A stretch of DNA of 64,000 nt from NCBI GenBank assembly GCA_046329575.1, contig JAXLUJ010000002.1:248001-312000 (forward strand), read 5' to 3'. Shown here one piece after another: positions 49,037 through 56,145 of the stretch; positions within the stretch are counted from its first letter, which is position 1, and every line of letters begins with the position of its first letter. The position numbers and the translations under genes were made by a program. The DNA is from UBA1941 sp046329575 (GTDB taxonomy: Bacteria > Bacteroidota > Bacteroidia > Chitinophagales > LD1). Under the pieces are notes generated by a model. That model worked only from the letters and a program-made list of their open reading frames with translations, had not been told where the DNA came from and did no database searches.

Positions 49037-50197
49037 ATGCGCTTCTTAACGCCTGTAACTTTCGGGCCACTTACCATTAAAAACCGAATCATCAGGGCTG
49101 CAGCTTTCGAGGGAATGAGCCCGGGAAATGGTGTTTCGGAAGCGTTAATCAATTATCACCGGGCGGTGGCTGCGGGTGGTGTTGGCATGACAACGGTAGC
49201 CTATGCTGCGGTTTGCCAAAGTGGGTTGTCATTTCGGCACCAATTATGGCTTCGGGATGAAATTTTGCCCGATTTAAGGAAATTGACTAATGCCGTTCAC
49301 CGCGAAAATGCGGCGGCTTCGATCCAATTGGGGCATTGTGGAAATATGGCAAAACGCGCCATTGCAGGAGGGAGGCCATTGGCACCAAGCGCCCGGATCA
49401 ACTGGTACGCGCCATCATTTCCGAAAGCGATGAAAGAAAGTGATATCCGGGAAATGGCCCATCATTTCAAAAGTTCAGTAGTTAGAGCGCGTGAGGCGGG
49501 TTTCGATGCCGTGGAAATCCATGCCGGTCATGGCTATTTGATTAGTCAATTTTTATCGCCTTACACCAACCGCAGAACCGATTGTTTTGGAGGCAGTTTA
49601 GAGAACAGGATGCGCTTTATGAAAAGGATGATGGAAGCGGTAATGGAAGGAGCCGGTGGGAAAACGGCCGTAATCGTAAAAATGAATATGCGCGACGGTT
49701 TTTCAGGTGGGATGGAACCAGAAGAGTCGTTACACGTAGCGGAAACGCTTGCCGGAATGGGCGTGCATGGGATGGTGCTTAGTGGCGGGTTTGTGAGCCG
49801 CGCACCCATGTATGTGATGCGCGGAAAGATGCCATTAAACACACTTGCAGCTAATATGGACAATTGGGCAATGCAACAATTGGTAAAATGGTTTGGAAGG
49901 TTTATGGTACCCGAAGTGCCATTTCGTGAAAATTATTTTTTAGAAGATGCAGCCGCGTTTCGGAACAAATTGAAATTGCCGTTGATTTATGTAGGAGGAA
50001 TTTTAAGCCGCGAAAATGTAGATGAGGTAATGAACCGTGGTTTTGATGCTGTAGCTATTGCAAGAGCGTTGATAGAAGATCCCAATTTTGTAAAACGCAT
50101 TTCTTCCTCTCCGCATCGCTCGCCTTGCGACACCTGCAATCATTGTATTGCGGTGATGTACAAAAATCCATTCGCATGCATTCAACATCAGCAATAA
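49037..50197 (+). CDS. NADH:flavin oxidoreductase (old yellow enzyme family)
   Basis: 386 aa TIM-barrel FMN enzyme that reduces activated C=C bonds. FGPLTIKNRIIRAAAF, EIHAGHGYLISQFLSP (catalytic His pair) and FGGSLENRMRF are family signatures. Near the C-terminus, SPCDTCNHCIAVMYKNPFAC has Cys spacing C-x2-C-x2-C-x10-C. This resembles the 4Fe-4S-binding cluster of the dienoyl-CoA reductase branch, although that enzyme has C-x2-C-x3-C-x11-C and extra domains absent here, so cluster binding is unsure. The SDR gene begins 22 nt before its stop. Confidence 0.9.
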   Translation: MRFLTPVTFGPLTIKNRIIRAAAFEGMSPGNGVSEALINYHRAVAAGGVGMTTVAYAAVCQSGLSFRHQLWLRDEILPDLRKLTNAVHRENAAASIQLGHCGNMAKRAIAGGRPLAPSARINWYAPSFPKAMKESDIREMAHHFKSSVVRAREAGFDAVEIHAGHGYLISQFLSPYTNRRTDCFGGSLENRMRFMKRMMEAVMEGAGGKTAVIVKMNMRDGFSGGMEPEESLHVAETLAGMGVHGMVLSGGFVSRAPMYVMRGKMPLNTLAANMDNWAMQQLVKWFGRFMVPEVPFRENYFLEDAAAFRNKLKLPLIYVGGILSRENVDEVMNRGFDAVAIARALIEDPNFVKRISSSPHRSPCDTCNHCIAVMYKNPFACIQHQQ

Positions 50198-50997
50198 GCG
50201 GGAAGTGGGCACTGGTTACCGGTGCGTCATCAGGAATAGGAAGAGCGATAGCAGAAAAATTGGCGCAACTTCACTGGAATCTTTTCTTAGTAAGCAACCA
50301 GTTGATCCCACTTCAGGAAACCGCAAAATCATTTCAGGATTTATATGGGGTAGCGTGTATTGCGCATGAGGCCGATCTCACCTGTGATGATGCCGTAATC
50401 GATATACTGAATTGTTTGAAAACCCAACAAATTGAAATTGAATTTCTGGTGAACAATGCCGGCATGCTATTGTTTGCAGAAGTGGTTGCTGCCAATGCGG
50501 TAAAGCGAAACCAAATTCTGAAACTTCATGTTAATGCCCCTGTTGCGCTTTGTGCCGCAATAGGAGAGGGGATGAAAGGTCGGCGTTCGGGATATATACT
50601 TAATGTTTCTTCTATATCGGCAGTGATGCCTTATCCGGGAATTTCGCTTTATGGGCCAACCAAAACATTTATGCGATACTTTACCAGGGCGCTTCGTTCA
50701 GAAATGGCCGGTTATCAGGTGCGGGTTACCTGCCTGATTCCCGGCGCTACGGCTACGGCTTTGTATGATCCGGAAAAAATTGATCTGGGATTGGCAAAGC
50801 GTTTCCGCATCATGCAAACCCCTGAATTTGTGGCTCAGAAAGCGGTAGCTGCCACAATAAAAAATCAATCTGAATGCATCCCCGGAATATTAAACCGGCT
50901 TACCGTTTGGCTGGTTCCTCTGATTCCCCATGGGCTGATCATTTGGATAAAGAATCACACCAAACTGTTTGATATAGGCCTTTCTCATTTGGGTTGA
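50176..50997 (+). CDS. Short-chain dehydrogenase/reductase
   Basis: 273 aa classical SDR. NAD(P)-binding TGASSGIGRAIA, NNAG, and the catalytic Ser-Tyr-Lys with SLYGPTK are in place; the C-terminus is hydrophobic. MHSTSAISGKWALVTG at 50176 is chosen since the frame continues 17 codons within the OYE gene. Overlap of 22 nt with the OYE gene implies a coupled pair, possibly successive reductions of an unsaturated carbonyl substrate; the compound cannot be named. Confidence 0.88.
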   Translation: MHSTSAISGKWALVTGASSGIGRAIAEKLAQLHWNLFLVSNQLIPLQETAKSFQDLYGVACIAHEADLTCDDAVIDILNCLKTQQIEIEFLVNNAGMLLFAEVVAANAVKRNQILKLHVNAPVALCAAIGEGMKGRRSGYILNVSSISAVMPYPGISLYGPTKTFMRYFTRALRSEMAGYQVRVTCLIPGATATALYDPEKIDLGLAKRFRIMQTPEFVAQKAVAATIKNQSECIPGILNRLTVWLVPLIPHGLIIWIKNHTKLFDIGLSHLG

Positions 50998-51019
50998 AAG
51001 AATTTAATGGTTATGTTTG
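50989..51019 (+). promoter_or_regulatory. Promoter-like element inside the 3' end of the SDR gene
   Basis: TTG (50989-50991), 20-nt spacer, TATGTTTG (51012-51019, full match). No ORF follows before the terminator at 51041-51076, which is why a small RNA is proposed. Confidence 0.4.
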
Positions 51020-51025
51020 CATCGG

Positions 51026-51076
51026 TGCCAAACCAACGCGGGGAGTTTGCTTGCAAAAGCGGCTCCCATTTTTTTT
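51026..51076 (+). ncRNA. Candidate small RNA
   Basis: If transcription starts about 7 nt after the -7 box, the product runs about 51026-51076, about 50 nt, ending in a hairpin GGGAG ... CTCCC with an inner GCT/AGC pair and a T8 tract. It matches no known family that I recognise. The same hairpin could simply terminate the OYE-SDR operon. Confidence 0.25.
51041..51076 (+). terminator. Intrinsic terminator after the OYE-SDR operon
   Basis: GGGAG (51041-51045) pairs with CTCCC (51063-51067), with an inner GCT/AGC stem, followed by T8 at 51069-51076. Confidence 0.7.
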
Positions 51077-51116
51077 GTGGGAATTGGAACCTATATAACC
51101 GCCTCGCGAATTATTG

Positions 51117-51187
51117 AAAATTTAAAATGTTTTAAACCGAAGGGTATCTTTAAAACGATTCAGCTGCAACTTACCATTTTAAATTTT
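51117..51187. repeat. 13-nt perfect inverted repeat after the efflux operon
   Basis: AAAATTTAAAATG (51117-51129) pairs with CATTTTAAATTTT (51175-51187), with TTTTAAA/TTTAAAA nested inside (51130-51136, 51149-51155). It lies between the SDR terminator and the efflux gene stop. It could form a cruciform or protect the mRNA 3' end. Confidence 0.55.
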
Positions 51188-51199
51188 AGATATTTTCTT

Positions 51200-52807
51200 T
51201 TAGTGTCCACCTGAAGTATCGGTGCCTTTATCAACCTGAAGATCTTTGGCAAAAAGAACCAAAGGAATACACGCAATGAAAAACAAACCCAGATACATGA
51301 AGGTGTCGATATAAGTTAAAACGGTAGCTTGTTTTAATACGGCCATTTCGAGTGCCCCATAGGCTTGTTGTGTGGCTGCTGAAAAACTAGTAGCCCGAGC
51401 CAAAAGCCCCATGGTTAATTGTTGAATGCGCTCGGTTGTGGCCGGTTCATAAAGCGAAATATGGTTCACCAAATCAGCGCGATGGATGTAGCTCATGTGC
51501 CCAATAAAAGTGGAACAAAGCGCCACTCCAAACGACCCTCCCAACTGCCTGATCATACCGGTGAGGCCGGCTGCTGAACCGATATCCCGACCATGAAGAC
51601 CGCCCAACGTCATCGTAGTGAGCGGAACGAACAGAAATCCGAGACCAATACCACGTATCAGCAACGGAACGGTGAAAGATTCATTTCCCGTTTGAGGGGT
51701 AAGGATTTGCGACATGGAAAAAGTAAACGCTGCAAAAATGAAAAGTCCGAACGGTATCATTAACCGTGGTTTAAATCCCTTTGCCAGCATAGTTCCAACA
51801 ATTGGCATCATAAAACCGCTGGCCAGTGCGCCCGGCAAAAGCGACAAACCCGTTTGTAAGGCCGTAAAACCCAGAAAACGCTGCACAAATATCGGATATA
51901 TAAAGACAGAGGAGAACAAGCCAAAGCCAAGTATGAACGACAAAATGGTGCCTATACCTACATTACCTTTTCCAAGAATTGAAAAATCGACTACCGGATT
52001 TTTAGCCCATCTGGTTTCCCATAAAATAAAGAGCAGTACTCCGGCAATTGCGATTACGGTGGCCACAGAAATATAGGTGGTTTCGAACCAATCTTTTTCT
52101 TCTCCTTTTTCAAGAATGAATTGCAAGGCGCCTACACCAACCACCAGAAGGAAAATGCCGATCCAGTCAACGCCCATTTTGCGCATCTTTTCATCAACAT
52201 AAGCCGCATCTTTTATGAAGGTGAAAGTGAGGAAGGCTGCAATGATGCCTATTGGAATGTTTACATAGAAGATCATCGGCCAATCGAAATTATCCACGAT
52301 GTATCCGCCCATCAATGGTCCAAGAGTAGGGCCCATGATTACGCCCATTCCATATAAAGCACTGGCCTTGCCCCGGTCTTGCGGCGGATAAATCTCGGTG
52401 AGAATAGTTTGGGAAGTGGCCAGTAACGCACCTCCTCCAAGCCCCTGTACAAACCGGAAGAAAACCAGTTCCCAAATATTGGTGGAATTGCCGCATAATA
52501 CGGATGCTATCGTAAACAGAATGACGGAGCCGCCAAAATAATTGCGACGTCCAAATCGGATGCTAAGCCATGCCGACATAGGCACTACAATTACGTTCGC
52601 AATGCTGTACGCTGCTACTACCCAACTAATCTCACTCATCGTGCACCCCAGGTTCCCCATCAATTGCGTGGTGGCCACGTTCACAATACTGGTGTCTATC
52701 ATTTCCAGCAGGGTGCAGCTAATCAGCGTAATGGTGATGATAATTCGCCTGAAACCATATTCAATGGTAGAAGGCATGGCTTGCGCCGCACTTATGGAAT
52801 TTGCCAT
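51200..52807 (-). CDS. DHA2-family drug efflux permease (EmrB/QacA-like)
   Basis: 535 aa, about 14 transmembrane segments. Inner-membrane H+-driven exporter. The MFS motif near TM2-3 is SIRFGRRNYFGG and motif C appears in GVIMGPTLGPLMGGYIVDN. It forms a tripartite pump with the HlyD-like adaptor and TolC-like channel encoded just upstream; substrates are likely lipophilic toxicants but unknown. Last gene of the tetR-tolC-hlyD-DHA2 operon. Confidence 0.92.
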   Translation of the reverse strand: MANSISAAQAMPSTIEYGFRRIIITITLISCTLLEMIDTSIVNVATTQLMGNLGCTMSEISWVVAAYSIANVIVVPMSAWLSIRFGRRNYFGGSVILFTIASVLCGNSTNIWELVFFRFVQGLGGGALLATSQTILTEIYPPQDRGKASALYGMGVIMGPTLGPLMGGYIVDNFDWPMIFYVNIPIGIIAAFLTFTFIKDAAYVDEKMRKMGVDWIGIFLLVVGVGALQFILEKGEEKDWFETTYISVATVIAIAGVLLFILWETRWAKNPVVDFSILGKGNVGIGTILSFILGFGLFSSVFIYPIFVQRFLGFTALQTGLSLLPGALASGFMMPIVGTMLAKGFKPRLMIPFGLFIFAAFTFSMSQILTPQTGNESFTVPLLIRGIGLGFLFVPLTTMTLGGLHGRDIGSAAGLTGMIRQLGGSFGVALCSTFIGHMSYIHRADLVNHISLYEPATTERIQQLTMGLLARATSFSAATQQAYGALEMAVLKQATVLTYIDTFMYLGLFFIACIPLVLFAKDLQVDKGTDTSGGH

Positions 52808-52838
52808 AATCGAACTCTTTTGCCCGCCAAACGGATGT

Positions 52839-53918
52839 TTAGCTGGTTTTCACAATAACTTTCACATTCATTCCGGCACGAAGCGGGTGGTTTTTATCCT
52901 GGGCATTTTTTAATGCAATGCGAACCGGAATGCGCTGCACTACTTTTACAAAATTTCCGGTGGCATTATCGGGCGGCAGCAACGCAAAGCGCGAGCCTGT
53001 AGCCGATGAGAACGATTCTACCGAACCATTAAACTCCACATCAGGATAAGCGTCAACCTCTACTTTTACCGGTTGTCCTACTTTCATTTTTTCAATCTGT
53101 GTTTCCTTGAAGTTAGCTGTTACCCAAAGTTCACTTTCATCAACTATTGCAAAAAGATTTTGGCCGGCATTAACCAATTGCCCTACCTGAATATTTTTCT
53201 TCGAAACGTATCCATCGCAGGGAGCAACCAGCGTAGCATAAGAAAGCTGCAGTTTTGCTAAGTCTAGTTCTGCGGCGCGTTGCTCCACCATTAGCTCAGC
53301 CAATCGGATCGATTTTTCGGAAGCCGAAGAACTGGCTCGCGATACATTTACTTGTTCGCGAAGGGAACTTAGAATTCGTTTTTGGCCTTCCAGTTGTTTT
53401 TCGGCGGTTTCTTTTGCTGCTTTCGCATTGTCGAATTGTTGCTGAGTTGCCGATCCCAGATCAAACAACTTTTTGAAGCGTTCGTAATCCTGATTGGCTT
53501 GCCACACCCGGATTTCGGCTGCTTCAATATTGGCCTGCGCCGATTGCGTTCCAACGTTTGCGGCCACTACACTGGCACTGGCTGTTCCGCTATTGCCACG
53601 AACATAATCAACGTTTGCTTTTGCATTTTCAAGAGCTACTTCTGCCTGCTGCACCCGAATTCGCAAGTCGCGATCATCGATGCGCACCAATGTATCGCCC
53701 TTGTGCACCAGTTGATTTTCCTTTACACGAATTTCTTCCACATAACCCGGTACCTTAGGAACAATGGAATTGATATTGGCTTCAATCTGCGAATTTTCCG
53801 TGTCTTCGTTATGTAGCGAGTACATGATTTTGGTGAAGGCGTAATATCCTGCTCCCAATGCAACCAGTACGATAACAATTGGCAACACCGGGCTTTTTTT
53901 CTTTGTAGTTTCTTCCAT
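52839..53918 (-). CDS. HlyD/EmrA-family periplasmic adaptor
   Basis: 359 aa. One N-terminal membrane anchor (LPIVIVLVALGAGYYAF), a biotinyl-lipoyl-like domain (IVPKVPGYVEEIRVKENQLV), a helical hairpin with coiled-coil Ala/Gln-rich helices (VEQRAAELDLAKLQLSYATL), and a beta-barrel (GLFAIVDESELWVTANFKE-like region). It joins the DHA2 pump to TolC. It starts 24 nt before the end of nothing: gaps to neighbours are 24 nt (TolC) and 31 nt (permease). Confidence 0.92.
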   Translation of the reverse strand: MEETTKKKSPVLPIVIVLVALGAGYYAFTKIMYSLHNEDTENSQIEANINSIVPKVPGYVEEIRVKENQLVHKGDTLVRIDDRDLRIRVQQAEVALENAKANVDYVRGNSGTASASVVAANVGTQSAQANIEAAEIRVWQANQDYERFKKLFDLGSATQQQFDNAKAAKETAEKQLEGQKRILSSLREQVNVSRASSSASEKSIRLAELMVEQRAAELDLAKLQLSYATLVAPCDGYVSKKNIQVGQLVNAGQNLFAIVDESELWVTANFKETQIEKMKVGQPVKVEVDAYPDVEFNGSVESFSSATGSRFALLPPDNATGNFVKVVQRIPVRIALKNAQDKNHPLRAGMNVKVIVKTS

Positions 53919-53942
53919 CTGAATTTATTTGAATAGTTGATA

Positions 53943-55265
53943 TTAATTTCCTGATGATTTAAGCAATTTGGAATAGGCGATTTCGGCATCAATTTTAGCG
54001 TTCACCAAATTGATCTGACTTCTGGTAAGGGCGTTGTCGGAATCCAGCATATCGGTGATGTTTCTTACGCCATTGTCGTATTGGTTTTTGGTGATGCGCT
54101 GGTCTTCGGTTGACTGATCTACAGTTCTTTGAGCAATGTCGATTTTATCGAGCGCTAATTTATAGGCTTGGTAATTGGCGTTCACTTCCATTTTGATGCC
54201 ATCGCTCAATGCTCCATTTATGGCTTCTGCCTGGCGCATGTTGGCACGCGCTTCGCGCGATTGAAAAGTTGTGGTAAAAAGATTGGTAAGATTCCAGTTT
54301 AGGTTTACGCCTATATCCCAGGAATAAAAATATTTATTGCGTTCGCTTTCAGCAATCATAAATACCCGTTGGTTGGGATTGCTATAATAGAAGTTGAAAC
54401 TTCCGTTAATAGTAGGGAAGTAGGCGCCTTTGCTGGCTTTTAGCAATTTTTTCGATGCTTCATATCGCAAGCTTAATGCTTTAAGGTCAGTTCTGTTCTG
54501 AATGGAATTCTGAACCCAAGCCCCAAGCTGCGCATTTGTTTTAGCCTGAAACAAACCGCTTTCCACACACTCGATTTGCGATCCTTCAGGAAGGCCAAGC
54601 GCCACTGCCAAATTATAATTGCTTATATCAATAGCACTTTGCACTTCAGCCGCGCTTTGTTTCAAATTCAGCAAGGCGATATCCACTTTCAATACATCGT
54701 TTTTCAGCGCCATACCTACCTGCTCCATGTTCTGCATATCTTTTTTGCGCTGTTCTAAAACCATAATATTCTTATCTACTACCTTTTTTGACTCTAGTAA
54801 TTTGTAGTGATTGTAGAACGACGTAGTGATGTTGTTCTTCACATCGCTTTGATCTTTCTGCGCATCCAGTTGTGCCGCCTGCATTTGGTATTTAGTAGAA
54901 GCAATGATGTTCCAGCCCCTTAAACCGGCAAAAATTACCTGCGAGAGCGAAACGCGGTTCGACTGCTGATTGTGCAAGGTGAGCGCTACTAACTGAGGGC
55001 TACCTCCGGGAAATGCAAATTTTGATTCGTCGATATTCGGGCTATTATAGGTATAGCCGGAAATGATACTCAGGTTGGGAATCGTAGCGTACAATTGCTG
55101 ATCGTACTTAGTGCGCGAATAGTCGGCCCGGGCGGCGCTCAGTTGCAATTGCTTGCTGTTTTTCATACCCAGCTCAACTGCCTGCTGCAATGTGAGGCGC
55201 TGCACTTGTTGTGCCTGAAGCAATTGTGCCGAAAGCAATGCGGCCATCATCCATTTTAATCTCAT
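53943..55265 (-). CDS. TolC-family outer-membrane efflux channel
   Basis: 440 aa. Signal peptide (MRLKWMMAALLSAQLLQAQ), then two repeats of the outer-membrane efflux domain with long amphipathic helices; the QQVQRLTLQQAVELGMKNS start and the internal repeat are typical. Exit duct for the pump of this operon. It begins 1 nt after the TetR stop, implying translational coupling. Confidence 0.93.
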   Translation of the reverse strand: MRLKWMMAALLSAQLLQAQQVQRLTLQQAVELGMKNSKQLQLSAARADYSRTKYDQQLYATIPNLSIISGYTYNSPNIDESKFAFPGGSPQLVALTLHNQQSNRVSLSQVIFAGLRGWNIIASTKYQMQAAQLDAQKDQSDVKNNITTSFYNHYKLLESKKVVDKNIMVLEQRKKDMQNMEQVGMALKNDVLKVDIALLNLKQSAAEVQSAIDISNYNLAVALGLPEGSQIECVESGLFQAKTNAQLGAWVQNSIQNRTDLKALSLRYEASKKLLKASKGAYFPTINGSFNFYYSNPNQRVFMIAESERNKYFYSWDIGVNLNWNLTNLFTTTFQSREARANMRQAEAINGALSDGIKMEVNANYQAYKLALDKIDIAQRTVDQSTEDQRITKNQYDNGVRNITDMLDSDNALTRSQINLVNAKIDAEIAYSKLLKSSGN

Positions 55266-55266
55266 A

Positions 55267-55908
55267 TCAGTTGGTTTTTTTATCTACTGCCAACATTGCG
55301 GTAAGCAGTTCTTTTAAATGATTTTTTACACGTTGTTTGAACTGTTGGGTGAAGAGATCATCTTCTGAATTCTTCATGAATACCTGCCTGGAATAATTGC
55401 AAGCCGTAACGATGTGGGTGATGGTAGCAAATACTGACATCAAAACCATTTCTACATCCACCTTCCGTAACTCCTTCTTTTTAATGCCTTGTTCTACGAT
55501 AGCATAGATATGCCGGCGGTTTTTGTTAATTCCTTCCACAATAAAATTATTCAGTTCCGGCCGCGTATTGTGGAGCATTTCCCGGGAAATAATTCGCTGA
55601 AATCTGCGATTCTGCATGATTCGATCTACCTGCATTTCCGCAATGTTCTTGATCTTTTCCAATGCCGGAATATTTCGTTCACTGATTTCCTGAATGGCCG
55701 CCAGCGAAACCTGCATCTTTTGTTCTATGAGTGCCTGAAACAACTTTTCTTTTGAACCGAAATAATAAGAGATCATTGCGATGTTGACCCCGGCCACTTT
55801 CGCCAGCTCGCGTACCGAAACGGCATCGAAATCCTTTTCGGCAAAGAGTTGTTCAGCCGCCTCTAACAGCTGTAACCGTTTATCTACCGTCATTTTCCCC
55901 GAATTCAT
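55267..55908 (-). CDS. TetR/AcrR-family regulator of the efflux operon
   Basis: 213 aa. N-terminal helix-turn-helix (DAVSVRELAKVAGVNIAMIS with YYFGSKEKLFQ), C-terminal ligand-binding helical domain. First gene of the operon. Two copies of TAAAC-N4-GTTTA at 55919-55932 and 55936-55949 overlap its promoter, so it likely represses its own transcript and thereby the pump until a ligand binds. Its start sits at ATG 55908. Confidence 0.93.
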   Translation of the reverse strand: MNSGKMTVDKRLQLLEAAEQLFAEKDFDAVSVRELAKVAGVNIAMISYYFGSKEKLFQALIEQKMQVSLAAIQEISERNIPALEKIKNIAEMQVDRIMQNRRFQRIISREMLHNTRPELNNFIVEGINKNRRHIYAIVEQGIKKKELRKVDVEMVLMSVFATITHIVTACNYSRQVFMKNSEDDLFTQQFKQRVKNHLKELLTAMLAVDKKTN

Positions 55909-55912
55909 GGCG

Positions 55913-55942
55913 CGAAACTAAACAAACGTTTAAGTTAAACAA
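55913..55942 (-). promoter_or_regulatory. Promoter of the tetR-tolC-hlyD-DHA2 operon
   Basis: On the minus strand TTG (55942-55940), 19-nt spacer, TAGTTTCG (55920-55913), 4 nt before the ATG. It fits TTG-N17-23-TAnnTTTG with one mismatch, and both operator copies lie across it. Confidence 0.55.
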
Positions 55943-55949
55943 GTGTTTA
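55919..55949. promoter_or_regulatory. Double operator of the TetR repressor
   Basis: Two 14-mers, TAAACAAACGTTTA (55919-55932) and TAAACAAGTGTTTA (55936-55949), each an inverted TAAAC-N4-GTTTA, 17 nt centre to centre. They cover the -33 to -7 region of the operon, so a bound repressor would block RNA polymerase. Confidence 0.75.
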
Positions 55950-56104
55950 GTTTATCTTTATAGCCGTTCAATTGATAATCAGCAGGATAAAATGCCGGCG
56001 CCGGAAGTGTTTCAGGCTATTGTTGACCATTTTTCAAATACAACGGGAACCGCTTCAATTGGCAGCACCATGGCAGAATATCTTTCCTACGTCGCAAACA
56101 TTTC

Positions 56105-56112
56105 TATATTTG
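56105..56112 (+). promoter_or_regulatory. Putative -7 box for secDF
   Basis: TATATTTG, a full match, 33 nt before the ATG at 56146, predicting a leader of about 27 nt. No good TTG at -33. Confidence 0.45.
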
Positions 56113-56145
56113 CCGACCAATTTTTTTAAGAAACACTATACCCCA

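Noticed and set aside
51026..51076. Riboswitch or 6S-like RNA at the SDR-efflux gap
   Set aside because: No conserved riboswitch core or 6S-like long hairpin was recognised; only a short candidate sRNA is left as a finding.
53382..53816. Plus-strand 144-codon frame opposite the HlyD-like gene
   Set aside because: Antisense of a well-supported adaptor gene with no homology and no promoter-like box.
55972..56145. N-terminal extension of secDF
   Set aside because: 58 codons without membrane or family features, and the -7 box at 56105 lies inside it.
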